This document shows, one piece after another, positions 1-9,393 of a stretch of DNA of 64,000 nucleotides. The position numbers and the translations under genes are program-made. The stretch spans positions 1-64,000 of the forward strand of contig CALWQP010000003.1 in the NCBI GenBank assembly GCA_944383695.1, written 5' to 3'. Position 1 is the stretch's first letter. Each line of letters opens with the position of its first letter. Source of the stretch: an uncultured Mediterraneibacter sp. (GTDB lineage Bacteria; Bacillota; Clostridia; Lachnospirales; Lachnospiraceae). The notes beneath the pieces were generated by a model. It had not been told where the DNA came from, ran no database searches, and worked only from the letters and a program-made list of their open reading frames with translations.

Positions 1-488
1 GGATAATTGAGTATTATCCTTTTATAGTAATATACCATATAAAAACAGCATTTTACCATTATTATCCATTTTCTGTTTTTATATAAAGCGATTTCAGCAT
101 TTAAGCAATCCACTAATTTTCCTAATAATAGATACTAACTTTAATACTATAAATTTAAGCCAAAACTTCATGATATTATCTATCGTTAGTTGACTCTACA
201 ATAAAAAAAGTATAGTTGCTTTCAAAGCTCTCTTTATATAAAACTCAAAAAAACAAGCAATAACTAATACTACTTTTCAAATAGTATAGCTATTACCTGT
301 TCTCAAATTTCACCACAAAATAATTATATCACAATCTCCTTATTAATCAATAACCCTAACCCTGAAAACTAGAATCGCATGCATTTAACACAAAACACAC
401 TTTTATATATTTTTGTTAACCATGTTCTTCTTTTGTATTTTTTCATACAGTATCAACATAAAACACACGGATTTAGCTTAGTACAATT
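1..488. other. AT-rich non-coding flank ending inside comEC; possible end of an integrated element
   Basis: This stretch is strongly AT-rich, with many A/T runs, while the genes to its right are of moderate GC. I find no convincing gene in it. It meets comEC at about 488/489, exactly where the ComEC reading frame loses homology. A short inverted pair ATACTA/TAGTAT lies near 268-288. The best reading is the terminal non-coding part of an integrated element (prophage, ICE or similar) whose body lies left of the window. No integrase or second junction is visible, so the type of element cannot be stated. Confidence 0.5.
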
Positions 489-1166
489 TATGGCAAGCAG
501 ATGCCCGATGCCGTTCTTCTGATACAGTTTTTTCATCTCCGCGTCCAGCCCACTCTTGTCTCCCAGCAGGACAGCGCTCATGGTGCCACCATAATACTCT
601 CCCAGATGTTCTGTGAGAACCTTCTGCCAGCCGGAACGGAGCTCACAGAGAAAATGCTGTACCTGATCCGTTTCAGGAGAAATGATCTCCACGGATTCCG
701 CCCATACAAGGACCTGGATTCCCCATCTGCCATAATATGCCTTCTGGTCAAAATTGCCAGGGTTGCGTGCGGTTTCAAAAACGGACGCCTCCCCGGATAT
801 TTTGACCTTGTTTCCGATTTTGATTTCCGCCTGATCTGGTCTGACATAGACCATGATTCTTGATTCATTGAATTTCTGACCTGAGACAGACACGGCATTG
901 TCTCTCACACAGACTGCCGTCACTTTTGCTTTTTCTTCGATCTTGTATACAGTCCCTTCCAGAGTAACTCTTTCTTCCCGGGCTATCTGACTCTCTCCAG
1001 TGCTCTGACTTGCTTCAGCGCCCTGGCTCTCTTCAATGCCCTGACTCTCTCCTACGAGCTCTCCTGCCAGCGCGGAAGGCTCGGCTCCCGCGCCAAAAAA
1101 ACACACTCTTACTGCCTGTATCACAAGAAACAGGATACATATCGTACATAGCGGCCGCTTTCTCAT
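453..1166 (-). pseudogene. comEC: ComEC/Rec2 N-terminal fragment, interrupted in the conserved core
   Basis: ComEC is the membrane channel that passes single-stranded DNA into the cell during transformation. This copy has an N-terminal membrane segment (about residues 5-26), a low-complexity Glu/Ser/Gly stretch (about 30-65), then the OB-like DUF4131 region with NPGNFDQKAYYGRWGI, and reaches the start of the competence core at KNGIGHLLAI (residue 226). Intact family members continue SGLH and run for several hundred more residues. Here eleven unrelated residues follow, then a stop in AT-rich DNA. The gene starts 10 bp after gerM and ends the comEA operon. The remainder could lie across an inserted element to the left. 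Confidence 0.8.
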
Positions 1167-1176
1167 TTATTTCTGC

Positions 1177-2109
1177 TTACTCTTCGGCTGCGACCAGTTC
1201 TTCCTTTTCCTTAAGAGGCTGGGATAAGTCCACCGCCTCCATATATTTTGCATCGGTCTCCCCATTGATCGTGATCTGCACCTGCTGCGCCTCTGTTCCC
1301 TCAACCAGAGAATTCACGATCGAATATATCGTCACTTCCGGCAGGACGTCATAAGCTCCTGTCAGAAATGTACTGTCAAAATTAACATAGCAGATCCCAT
1401 CCTTGATCGTCACGCTCAGCAGGTTTGCATCTGGATTGATCGTCGGATAAGCTCCGCTTCCGGAAGGTCCCTGCATCAGCTTCTCTACGATCAGCTTTTC
1501 TCTGGACACATTGCTGCTGTACCGGACGTCTTTTTTCTGCGTTACAAGGCTGTCGCCCTCCCTGTCTGCAAAATACAGGATCAGTGTATCCGTCTGGTAG
1601 GCACTGGGGGATGAACCTGTATTTTCCACAAAATCATCTCCGTTCATGAGCCCGACAGGCACTCCGGCGCTGTCCTTAAGCTGCTCTCCATTCACTGTGA
1701 ACGACACGGCATTGACCCCATCAACCAGCACAAGGGACTGGACGACAGCCGCGCGCACCAGCTTTTCTTCAAGGGCTCCCATTGACAGATACGCACTGTT
1801 GAAATCCACATCCAGGATGCTTCCTCTCAGCCTGCATCCCTGGACTTCCACCCCTTTCGGAAGGGGCGCTGTATACTCGATCTCTTCCGCCGGCTTTTTC
1901 AGCTCCGCGAGCACTGCTTCAGCCGTCTCCGCCGCATCACCTTCCGAAAACTCATAGGCAATCTTTGTAAGTCCTGTCCTGTCCTCATTCAGACAGTAGA
2001 TGAAGGAATCTTCCTTCCCTACATCTGTCCGTTTTCCGCATGCGGCAAGCAGCACAGACAGGCAGAGACACGCGGTAAAAATCACTGCTCTCCACTTCAT
2101 TGTTTTCAA
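1177..2109 (-). CDS. Lipoprotein with two GerMN domains
   Basis: An N-terminal lipoprotein signal ends in a lipobox, LLAACGKRT, with Cys at residue 24, so the protein is predicted to sit on the outer face of the membrane. Two GerMN-type repeats follow, about residues 35-150 and 170-300; each ends in a ring-type segment with VNGE or INGE. GerM domains are known from spore cortex and germination proteins and from proteins linked to cell-wall sensing. The gene begins 4 bp after the histidine kinase stop, so kinase and lipoprotein are almost certainly cotranscribed. A role as an extracellular partner of the kinase is inference. Confidence 0.8.
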   Translation of the reverse strand: MKTMKWRAVIFTACLCLSVLLAACGKRTDVGKEDSFIYCLNEDRTGLTKIAYEFSEGDAAETAEAVLAELKKPAEEIEYTAPLPKGVEVQGCRLRGSILDVDFNSAYLSMGALEEKLVRAAVVQSLVLVDGVNAVSFTVNGEQLKDSAGVPVGLMNGDDFVENTGSSPSAYQTDTLILYFADREGDSLVTQKKDVRYSSNVSREKLIVEKLMQGPSGSGAYPTINPDANLLSVTIKDGICYVNFDSTFLTGAYDVLPEVTIYSIVNSLVEGTEAQQVQITINGETDAKYMEAVDLSQPLKEKEELVAAEE

Positions 2110-2113
2110 CCTC

Positions 2114-3589
2114 CTATGCCGCCATGTAGATCAGCGGGATCCTGACTGTAAATGTAGTCCCTTCCCCTTCATTGCTGTATATTTTGATAGAGCCCCGGTG
2201 CACGAGCACTGCGTTTCTCGCGATGGCAAGCCCAAGTCCGGTGCCGCCCATCTCCCGGGAATGGGATTTATCAACCCGGTAGAACCTCTCGAAGATATGT
2301 GCCTGATCCTGCTCTGGAATCCCAATCCCCGAATCTTCCACCTTCACATAGAAATATTTGTGGTCTGCATTCAACGATACGTGCACCCATCCGTTTTCAT
2401 GGTTATATTTGATCGCGTTTTCCACAAGGTTTGACACGGCAAGCGTGAATTTCGTCTCGTCAATCTCTGCAGTGACCGGACGGAAACTTTCCATGACCAT
2501 CTCCACATTTTTCTTTTCCGCTATCGGCTTCAGCCGCTTGAGAATCTGTTCCAGAAGCTCATTGATGTTCATGGTCTGGATATTCATGGTCTGTCCGGAT
2601 CTGTCCATCTTTACAAGGGAGAGAAGGTCTGTGATGATCTGGTTCTCCCTGTCAATCTCTTTTGCAATGTCCTGCATAAATTCCTGGTACATTTCCACAG
2701 GTACATTTTCCTGCTCCAGCAGAGAATCCGCCAGAACCTTCATGGAGGTCATGGGCGTCTTCAGTTCATGGGACACGTTAGAGACGAATTCCTCCCTTGA
2801 CTCATCCAGGAGCTTGAGTCTGCCCAGCATTTTGTTAAACGCCTCGCTGAGCTGCCTTGTCTCTGTAAATGTATCCACATGGAGCACGTCGTCGCTGTAT
2901 CCTTCTGTCACGTTTTCGATCGCCCCTGTGATCTTGTGTATCGGGCGCACCATCCGGTCTGCAAAAAACACGCTGAGCATGGCAAGAAGGATCAGTATGA
3001 TCCCCACGATCACGCTTCCATGTGTGTAGAGCACCTGCTTGGTCGTCTCGATATTATCCGTGGATACACTGGCAAGCATAACGCCGATCACCTTGTCCCC
3101 GCCGGAATCAACAATAGGAGACGTCACCTCGATATAGTGGTTCGTCCGGTCATAATAGTTTGTCCGTTCTCCCTTCATACAGCGGACTACATTTTCCGAC
3201 ACGTCTGTCTTGCCCTCATCCAGACTGTATGTATCCTTGATCACTTTCAGATCCTGGTCCACGACCATGACACGGCCATTGTAAATGTTAGTAAGCTGTG
3301 TAAGGCTGGTATTGATCACCTCTGAGGAAGTGTCTGCAAGATATCCATAATTGCTGAGCTGGTTGCTCAATATCGTACACTGGTTCTGGATTTCCGCGGT
3401 GCGAAGCTCTACCGCGCGAGACTCGTAGAATTTTACGATCCCGAAAAGCGCCGCCATGCACGGAAGGAGCCCTGCCAGCATGGCGAACAGGATAAAGCGG
3501 AACCGCATATTTTTAAAGATTTTATCTCTGAATCTGAATTGACGTTTAACCCTGGAAATAATAACCCACTCCCCACTTTGTATGTACAT
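2114..3589 (-). CDS. HAMP-domain sensor histidine kinase
   Basis: This is a classical membrane sensor kinase. It has a first membrane helix (about residues 30-52), an extracytoplasmic sensor (about 53-190), a second helix (about 190-212), HAMP, a dimerisation domain with the phosphorylated His in SHELKTPMTS (His274 counted from the upstream start), and the ATPase domain with DSGIGIP and GGTGLGLAI. The layout resembles WalK/PhoR kinases. The start is uncertain: the first ATG overlaps the response regulator end by 44 bp without a clear ribosome site, and the next ATG is at 3508. It follows the regulator and precedes the GerMN lipoprotein in one operon. Confidence 0.88.
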   Translation of the reverse strand: MYIQSGEWVIISRVKRQFRFRDKIFKNMRFRFILFAMLAGLLPCMAALFGIVKFYESRAVELRTAEIQNQCTILSNQLSNYGYLADTSSEVINTSLTQLTNIYNGRVMVVDQDLKVIKDTYSLDEGKTDVSENVVRCMKGERTNYYDRTNHYIEVTSPIVDSGGDKVIGVMLASVSTDNIETTKQVLYTHGSVIVGIILILLAMLSVFFADRMVRPIHKITGAIENVTEGYSDDVLHVDTFTETRQLSEAFNKMLGRLKLLDESREEFVSNVSHELKTPMTSMKVLADSLLEQENVPVEMYQEFMQDIAKEIDRENQIITDLLSLVKMDRSGQTMNIQTMNINELLEQILKRLKPIAEKKNVEMVMESFRPVTAEIDETKFTLAVSNLVENAIKYNHENGWVHVSLNADHKYFYVKVEDSGIGIPEQDQAHIFERFYRVDKSHSREMGGTGLGLAIARNAVLVHRGSIKIYSNEGEGTTFTVRIPLIYMAA

Positions 3590-4232
3590 ATTTCGGTTCG
3601 CTCGGGTTCATCTCTATCTTTTCCCTGAGACGCCGGATATGCACATCGACTGTCCTTGCATCTCCCGGATAATCATATCCCCACACAAGGTTTAAGAGAT
3701 TTTCCCTGCTGTACACCTTGTTCGGGTTCATGGCAAGCAGCTCCAGGACGTCAAATTCCTTTGCCGTGAGATTGATCTCGCGCTCTCCGATGAACACTCT
3801 CCGGCTCTCACAGTCAATCTTCATATTTCCTTTTATGAGCACCGGGCTTCCCGCCGGCTCTTTCTTCTTTGAAGTACGCCGCATGATCGCCTTGATCCTC
3901 GCCTTTACTTCAAGGATATTGAACGGCTTGGTGATATAATCGTCCGCGCCATATTCAAGACCCAGTATCTTATCCATGTCTTCGCTTTTCGCTGTCAGCA
4001 TCACGATCGGCATATCCGAAAACTCCCGGATCTGCTGGCACACCTGGAACCCGTCCAGCTTCGGGAGCATAACGTCCAGAAGCACCAGGTCATATTCACA
4101 GTTCCTGGCGCACTCCAGCGCTTCCTCGCCATCATATGCACAGTCCACTTCCATGCCTTCCTGCTCCAGACTGAACCGGATTCCCTTCACGATCAGTTTT
4201 TCATCGTCTACCACCAATATCTTCTTACTCAT
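3546..4232 (-). CDS. OmpR/PhoB-family response regulator
   Basis: The N-terminal receiver domain (residues 1-120) has the acidic pair VVDDE, the phosphoacceptor Asp in LLDVMLPKLDG, the switch Thr in MLTAKSE and the Lys in YITKPF. The C-terminal winged helix (about 130-228) ends in VHTKWGVGYYFQG, typical of PhoB/WalR-type regulators. The coding end overlaps the kinase reading frame, so the two are translationally coupled as a two-component pair. The gene lies 23 bp downstream of comEA, so competence and envelope signalling share one transcript here. The signal is unknown. Confidence 0.92.
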   Translation of the reverse strand: MSKKILVVDDEKLIVKGIRFSLEQEGMEVDCAYDGEEALECARNCEYDLVLLDVMLPKLDGFQVCQQIREFSDMPIVMLTAKSEDMDKILGLEYGADDYITKPFNILEVKARIKAIMRRTSKKKEPAGSPVLIKGNMKIDCESRRVFIGEREINLTAKEFDVLELLAMNPNKVYSRENLLNLVWGYDYPGDARTVDVHIRRLREKIEMNPSEPKYVHTKWGVGYYFQG

Positions 4233-4255
4233 ACTCCTCTTTCTGACTCCCTGTC

Positions 4256-4882
4256 CTAAATCGTTATATCGTCTTTTATTTTATTAAATACTCCCTCTTT
4301 GATTCCCTCGATCTGCATCAGCTCCTCAGCGCTTCTGAACTTCCCATGTTCTCCACGGTAGTCCAGAATGCTCTGAGCCTTCGCCTCACCGATCCCGGTA
4401 AGGGTCATGAGTTCCTCTTTTCCGGCTGTATTAATATTTACTTTCCCACTTACGTCCGCATTTCCTGTTACTGTATCTTCTAAAACCCCTGCGCCCCGCA
4501 TCTGCGCCTCCTGGACGGTCGGAATATATATTTGTTCTCCGTCCTCTACGGTCCGTGCCTGGTTGACTGCCTCAGCCGCAGCCTCCTCAGTCATGCCGCC
4601 TGCCGTCCCAATGGCTTCAAATACGCGCGCGTCTTTCCTTAATTCATATACTCCCGGAGCATTCACTGCTCCGCATACATACACAAAGACTGTCTCCTCA
4701 GTATCTTCGCCGCTCTCCAAAGCAGCCTCGCCTTCTTCTGATTCCCTGGCATCAGAAACAGACAGCTCTTCCAAACTCTCTTCTTCATCTTTTCCGCATC
4801 CCGAAAATACAAGAGATACCGCCAGAAGAGACATCATGATAAAACTCCGCACAGTCTTTGATTGTTTTAATCTGTCATGCAT
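4256..4882 (-). CDS. comEA: ComEA family helix-hairpin-helix DNA receptor (lipoprotein)
   Basis: ComEA binds double-stranded DNA outside the cell and hands it to the uptake machinery. The protein starts with a lipoprotein signal ending LVFSGCGKDE, then an acidic linker, an SLBB domain (VYVCGAVNAPGVYEL) and a C-terminal helix-hairpin-helix pair with VNINTAGKEELMTLTGIG. I place the start at the ATG preceded by GGAG rather than at an upstream in-frame ATG, giving 208 residues. A lipoprotein anchor instead of a plain membrane helix is a small variation. It leads the operon that ends in the broken comEC. Confidence 0.87.
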   Translation of the reverse strand: MHDRLKQSKTVRSFIMMSLLAVSLVFSGCGKDEEESLEELSVSDARESEEGEAALESGEDTEETVFVYVCGAVNAPGVYELRKDARVFEAIGTAGGMTEEAAAEAVNQARTVEDGEQIYIPTVQEAQMRGAGVLEDTVTGNADVSGKVNINTAGKEELMTLTGIGEAKAQSILDYRGEHGKFRSAEELMQIEGIKEGVFNKIKDDITI

Positions 4883-5046
4883 ATTTTTCTCCAAAGTCCT
4901 CAAACCAGGAGAGATACCCCTTTTATGCCGGACAGTAACATTGTAACGAACTTTTATCAAAATTACAATAGACAATTAATTCTTTGTTACGGTATTTACG
5001 TTTTGTTACAGGAATATTACATCACGGCCTTGTCTCTGATGCCCGG

Positions 5047-5478
5047 TCATTCCCACTGGAATACAGCGATTCCGATAACCGCCACAAGAAGCCCGCCCAG
5101 CTTCCGCCATGAGAAAGGCTCTCTGTCCATGCCGAACAGCCCAAAAAGCTGGATGACGTAAGATACCGCCAGCTGTGCGATCACAATGAGAAGCGCAGAC
5201 TTCGCAGGTCCCAGCGCCGCGATGCTCTTAATGACCGTCCAGGTGATCGCAGCGCCGATCACGCCGCCCAGGAGCATATACTTAGGCTCCACTTTGGTCA
5301 GAGCAGAAACACTGTCCCTCCCGGTAAAAAACCACGCTGCCAGACAGACTGCAAACGCCGTGATCTGCACCCAGCCGTTGCTGACCCATACTCCTGTTGT
5401 CTTTGTAACCTGTGTGTTAAATACTCCCTGTATGCTCATGAGCGCCCCGGAGATCAGGGCAATAAAAAAACCAGCCAT
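5047..5478 (-). CDS. YdcZ-type DMT family membrane protein
   Basis: A small, very hydrophobic protein of 143 residues with about five membrane segments. The start FFIALISGALMSIQGVFNTQ and the closing LGGLLVAVIGIAVFQW are characteristic of the YdcZ (DUF606) branch of drug/metabolite transporters, whose substrates are mostly unknown. The second in-frame ATG is chosen because the GGAGG is only one base from the first. It lies 65 bp downstream of argD and could be read through from the arginine operon; an amino-acid-related export role would be guesswork. Confidence 0.8.
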   Translation of the reverse strand: MAGFFIALISGALMSIQGVFNTQVTKTTGVWVSNGWVQITAFAVCLAAWFFTGRDSVSALTKVEPKYMLLGGVIGAAITWTVIKSIAALGPAKSALLIVIAQLAVSYVIQLFGLFGMDREPFSWRKLGGLLVAVIGIAVFQWE

Positions 5479-5543
5479 TTCCATACCTCCATGCAGTTTA
5501 TGCCTGCTTTTCCCATAGTATGTCCCATGACTGGTTTCTTATT

Positions 5544-6725
5544 CTATGCCAGCGCCCGCTTCATTTTTTCGATCATTTCGTCAATATGCTTTTCTTCTAC
5601 AATGAGAGGCGGCAAAAACCGGAGCACATTTCCCTGTGCCTGGATCACCAGAAGTCCTTCCTCTATAGCTCTCTGATTCACCTCGGCAAGAGGTTTCGTG
5701 ATGACGATCCCCTGCATCAGCCCTTTTCCTTTTCGTTCTGTAACGCAGTCTGACTCTGCCACCAGCTCGTCCAGCCGCTTTGTCAGATAGGGAGAGACCT
5801 TATTGACATGTCCCACGATGTCATCCCTCTCAAAAATCTTTATCACTGTCTTTACTGCCGTGCAGGCCAGCGGGTTTCCGCCATAAGTCGCGCCGTGGTC
5901 TCCCGGCTTTAAAGAATATTCCGCCACTCGTTCTGTCATGGCGAACGCGCCCACAGGGACTCCGTTTCCGATGGCTTTTGCCATGGTCAGGATATCCGGC
6001 TTCACTCCGAATCCCTGCCATGCGAACATGCTTCCCGTCCGCCCCATGCCGCACTGGACTTCATCACAGATCATAAGGATGTCATTCTCATCACAGATCC
6101 TGCGGATTCCTTCCATAAACTCCCGGGTGGCAAGGTTGATCCCGCCTTCTCCCTGAAGAGGCTCCAGGATGATGGCGCAGGTCTTGTCGTTTACAAGGGC
6201 TTTCACACTGTCCAGGTCATTGAAGCGGGCGAACTTCACGCCCGGGAGCAGAGGCTCAAAGGGCTCTCTGTAAGCCTCATGCCCTGTGACAGAAACCGCC
6301 CCTACACTCCTGCCGTGGAAGGAGTTCTCCATTGCGATGATCTCATAGCGTCCCATTCCCTTTGTATATGCGTAACGCCTTGCCGCCTTGATCGCGCCCT
6401 CATTCGCCTCGCCGCCGCTGTTAGTGAAAAACACCCTGTCCATTCCGGAGATACGGTTTAATTCCCGAGCTGCCTCGCCGCAGCTTTCGTGATAGTACAG
6501 GTTCGATATGTGGTACAGCTTATCGATCTGTGCCTTTAACGCCTCATTCAGTTCTTTGTTGTCATATCCGAGACCGGTCACGGCAAAGCCTGCCGCAAAG
6601 TCCAGATATTTCCTGCCCTCTGTGTCATACACATACATCCCCTCACCGTGGTCCAGCGCGATGGGGAAACGATTATACACATGGATCAGGTTTTCTTCTG
6701 CTGCTTTTATCTTTTCATTCACCAT
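5544..6725 (-). CDS. argD: Acetylornithine aminotransferase
   Basis: This PLP-dependent class III aminotransferase converts N-acetylglutamate semialdehyde to N-acetylornithine with glutamate as amino donor, the fourth step of arginine synthesis. Visible motifs are the early [18 protein letters not shown], the cofactor Asp in [16 protein letters not shown] and the PLP-binding Lys in [12 protein letters not shown]. The length of 393 residues is normal. Its ATG overlaps the argB stop by 11 bp, showing translational coupling in the operon argC-GNAT-argJ-argB-argD. Confidence 0.95.
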   Translation of the reverse strand: MVNEKIKAAEENLIHVYNRFPIALDHGEGMYVYDTEGRKYLDFAAGFAVTGLGYDNKELNEALKAQIDKLYHISNLYYHESCGEAARELNRISGMDRVFFTNSGGEANEGAIKAARRYAYTKGMGRYEIIAMENSFHGRSVGAVSVTGHEAYREPFEPLLPGVKFARFNDLDSVKALVNDKTCAIILEPLQGEGGINLATREFMEGIRRICDENDILMICDEVQCGMGRTGSMFAWQGFGVKPDILTMAKAIGNGVPVGAFAMTERVAEYSLKPGDHGATYGGNPLACTAVKTVIKIFERDDIVGHVNKVSPYLTKRLDELVAESDCVTERKGKGLMQGIVITKPLAEVNQRAIEEGLLVIQAQGNVLRFLPPLIVEEKHIDEMIEKMKRALA

Positions 6726-7614
6726 CGTAATACCTGCTTTCCTGACTGTTTAATATTGCCGTGCCGATCCCCTTGTTCGTAAAAATCTCGAGAAGAAGAC
6801 AGTGCGGGATGCGTCCGTCCAGGATATGGACTCTGGACACTCCACTCTCGATGGCGTCAATACAGTTCTGGAGCTTGGGCAGCATGCCCCCGCCGATATA
6901 GCCGTCATCCATCAGTTTTTTCGCCTCTGCCACCTCCAGCTCGGAAATCAGGGTGGATGGGTCGTCCGGATCTTTGTAAACCCCCTCGATATCCGTAAGG
7001 AATGCCAGCTTCTCCGCTTTCATGGCGCGGGCGATGGCGCACGCCGCGTCGTCTGCATTGATATTATATGTATTATACTCGTCGTCCAGTCCCACAGGGC
7101 AGACGATGGGGAGAAAATCTTTTTCCAAGAGATCGTATAAGATCTGGGCGTTTACTTTTTTAATCTCGCCCACGTACCCGATATCCTGTCCTTCAGAATA
7201 TTTCTTTTCCACCTTCAGGAGCTCTCCATCCTTGCCACTGATCCCGATGGCGCGCACGCCCAGACTCTCCACAAGCTGCACAAGGCTCTTGTTCACTCTG
7301 CCGAGGACCATCTCAGCCACTTCCATAGTCTCTTCATCGGTCACGCGCAGGCCGTTGATAAATTTCGGCTCCATACCGACTTTTCCGACCCATTTGCTGA
7401 TCTCCTTACCGCCTCCATGCACGATGATCGGCTTGAACCCACAGAGCTTTAAAAGCGTCACATCCTCGATGACACGCTGCTTTAAGCTCTCGTCCACCAT
7501 GGCGCTTCCACCGTATTTTACTACGATGATCTTCCTGTTAAATCGCTGGATATAAGGCAGCGCCTCAATAAGCACCTGCGCCTTGTCCAGATATTTCTGC
7601 ATATTCTCGTTCAT
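6715..7614 (-). CDS. argB: Acetylglutamate kinase
   Basis: The enzyme phosphorylates N-acetylglutamate, usually the step inhibited by arginine. The amino-acid kinase fold is marked by [11 protein letters not shown] near the N terminus, [11 protein letters not shown], and the nucleotide-site region with [18 protein letters not shown] start it at the ATG preceded by GGAGGG, giving 299 residues and leaving 16 bp after argJ; an upstream in-frame ATG would overlap argJ and has no ribosome site. The N-terminal helix before the kinase core is the type found in arginine-sensitive enzymes, so feedback control is likely but inferred. Confidence 0.95.
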   Translation of the reverse strand: MNENMQKYLDKAQVLIEALPYIQRFNRKIIVVKYGGSAMVDESLKQRVIEDVTLLKLCGFKPIIVHGGGKEISKWVGKVGMEPKFINGLRVTDEETMEVAEMVLGRVNKSLVQLVESLGVRAIGISGKDGELLKVEKKYSEGQDIGYVGEIKKVNAQILYDLLEKDFLPIVCPVGLDDEYNTYNINADDAACAIARAMKAEKLAFLTDIEGVYKDPDDPSTLISELEVAEAKKLMDDGYIGGGMLPKLQNCIDAIESGVSRVHILDGRIPHCLLLEIFTNKGIGTAILNSQESRYYDGE

Positions 7615-7630
7615 AATACCCTCCCGCTGA

Positions 7631-8860
7631 TCAGCTTCTGTAATCTGCATTGATTTCAATGTACCCATGCGTCAGGTCGCAGCCCCATGCCGCTGCTTCC
7701 TCATTTCCTTCTTTGATGTCAGCGATCGCCGTCACTTCCGGCTGGGACAGGATCTCCGTTGCCTTCTCCTCGCTGTAATCCGTGGCAGTCCCATTTTCAA
7801 TGATCTTCAGCTTTCCAGCCGCACTCTCAAAATACAGGTCCACCTTCTCCGGGTCAAACCCGGCTCCTGAGTAGCCCATGGCGCAGAGAATCCTTCCCCA
7901 GTTGGCGTCATGCCCCGCGACCGCCGCCTTGGTCAGGTTGGAGCAGACAATGGATTTTGCCAGGGTCTTTGCCTGTATTTTTGTCTTTGCCCCGATGATC
8001 CTTGCCTCGAAAAGAGCAGTCGCCCCTTCTCCGTCCCCTGCCATCATCTTTGCCAGAGTCTCATTGACATAGTGGAGTGCTTCTTTAAATGCCGCATACT
8101 CTGGAGTGCCGCAGCGGATTTTCTCATTGCCCGCCCTGCCGTTTGCCAGGAGGAGCACCGTGTCATTAGTAGAAGTATCTCCGTCCACGGAAATCATATT
8201 ATAAGTGTCCTCCACATCCTCGCCCAAAGCCTTCTGAAGCGCTTTCTTTGAGATTTTTGCATCTGTGGTGATAAAAGACAGCATGGTGCACATATTCGGA
8301 TGGATCATGCCAGAGCCTTTGGCCATGCCTCCGATGGTCACGGTCTTCTCTCCGATCTCAAATGTCACCGCCGCTTCTTTCTTCCTTGTATCTGTTGTCA
8401 TGATCGCCTGGGCCGCCGCTGTGCCGCTTGCCAGATCTGCCTGTTTCGCCTCCGCCAGCATGGCGATGCCCGCTTTCACTCTGTCCATGGGAAGCTGCAT
8501 TCCGATCACACCTGTGGAACCCACCAGCACACTGTCCCTCTCCACGCCCAGCACTTTGGCCGCCTCTTCTGCTGTCTCCCGGCAGCATCTCATGCCTTCT
8601 TCTCCGGTACATGCATTGGCAATGCCGGAATTCACGATCACTGCCTGTGGTTTCTTCTCACTCTCCACCACGGCTCTGTCCCATTTCACAGGCGCGGCTT
8701 TCACGACATTTGTCGTAAAAGTTCCCGCTGCCTTACAGGGCTTCTCGCTGTAGATCAGAGCCATGTCTGTCCGGCCCTGGTATTTAATGCCTGCTGCCGC
8801 GACCGCAGCCTGAAATCCTTTTGCCGCGGTCACGCCTCCCTCGATCACCTTTATGCCCAT
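7631..8860 (-). CDS. argJ: Glutamate N-acetyltransferase / ornithine acetyltransferase
   Basis: ArgJ recycles the acetyl group from acetylornithine to glutamate, and many members also make N-acetylglutamate from acetyl-CoA. The self-cleavage site is recognisable in [16 protein letters not shown]; the Thr that becomes the nucleophile of the beta chain is kept, preceded by Cys where many relatives have Ala. The C terminus has the family sequence [20 protein letters not shown]. With 409 residues it is full length. A separate acetyltransferase gene sits just upstream in the same operon. Whether this copy is mono- or bifunctional cannot be read from sequence alone. Confidence 0.94.
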   Translation of the reverse strand: MGIKVIEGGVTAAKGFQAAVAAAGIKYQGRTDMALIYSEKPCKAAGTFTTNVVKAAPVKWDRAVVESEKKPQAVIVNSGIANACTGEEGMRCCRETAEEAAKVLGVERDSVLVGSTGVIGMQLPMDRVKAGIAMLAEAKQADLASGTAAAQAIMTTDTRKKEAAVTFEIGEKTVTIGGMAKGSGMIHPNMCTMLSFITTDAKISKKALQKALGEDVEDTYNMISVDGDTSTNDTVLLLANGRAGNEKIRCGTPEYAAFKEALHYVNETLAKMMAGDGEGATALFEARIIGAKTKIQAKTLAKSIVCSNLTKAAVAGHDANWGRILCAMGYSGAGFDPEKVDLYFESAAGKLKIIENGTATDYSEEKATEILSQPEVTAIADIKEGNEEAAAWGCDLTHGYIEINADYRS

Positions 8861-8881
8861 ATGCTCATCTCCTTTATGTAT

Positions 8882-9328
8882 CTACTGTTCATTAAATGCA
8901 GTAATGTTTTCCTCGTTCAAAGTGAAATCATAATAATTCAGATCCAGCCGCTCTGTCCAGCCGATGGTATTCCAGAATGCATTCCCTATATCATTTTCCG
9001 TAAACGCGATCAGGGACACTTTATTGATCTTCTCCTCTTTCAGCGCCCTCATGGCAAATACGACCATCTCTCTTCCAATACCATGCCTCCGGTATGCCTC
9101 GTCCACGCAAACATGGTAAAGGCATCCCCGCCTGCCGTCATGCCCGCAGAGAATGCTGCCCACGATCTTCCCATCTTTTACTGCCACCACGCTGGTCGTG
9201 GGATTGCGCTTTAAAAAGCGTTCCACGCCCTCCCGGGAATCGTCAATGCTGCGGATACCGAATCCCCGGATTTTTTTCCACAAGGCATACACCCCATCAT
9301 AATCATCTATTGTCATCACTCGTATCAT
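8882..9328 (-). CDS. GNAT-family N-acetyltransferase in the arginine operon
   Basis: A single GNAT domain of 149 residues. The acetyl-CoA loop is VCVDEAYRRHGIGREMV (about residues 75-91), preceded by the beta-strand VVAVKDGKIVGSILCG. The start is the second ATG, placed nine bases after GAAGGG; the first ATG is directly against that site. It lies between argC and argJ in the same direction. Position suggests acetylation of glutamate or an arginine precursor, possibly an auxiliary N-acetylglutamate synthase, but GNAT substrates cannot be told from sequence and it lacks the kinase-like domain of classical ArgA. Confidence 0.85.
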   Translation of the reverse strand: MIRVMTIDDYDGVYALWKKIRGFGIRSIDDSREGVERFLKRNPTTSVVAVKDGKIVGSILCGHDGRRGCLYHVCVDEAYRRHGIGREMVVFAMRALKEEKINKVSLIAFTENDIGNAFWNTIGWTERLDLNYYDFTLNEENITAFNEQ

Positions 9329-9393
9329 CGCATGCATCCCTTCAATAACTTTTCCTCTCCGGCGCAGACCTGTCGTCTGCTGCCCGGTGCCGT

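Noticed and set aside
349-363. TAACCCTAACCC, telomere-like
   Set aside because: Only two units in AT-rich DNA; chance.
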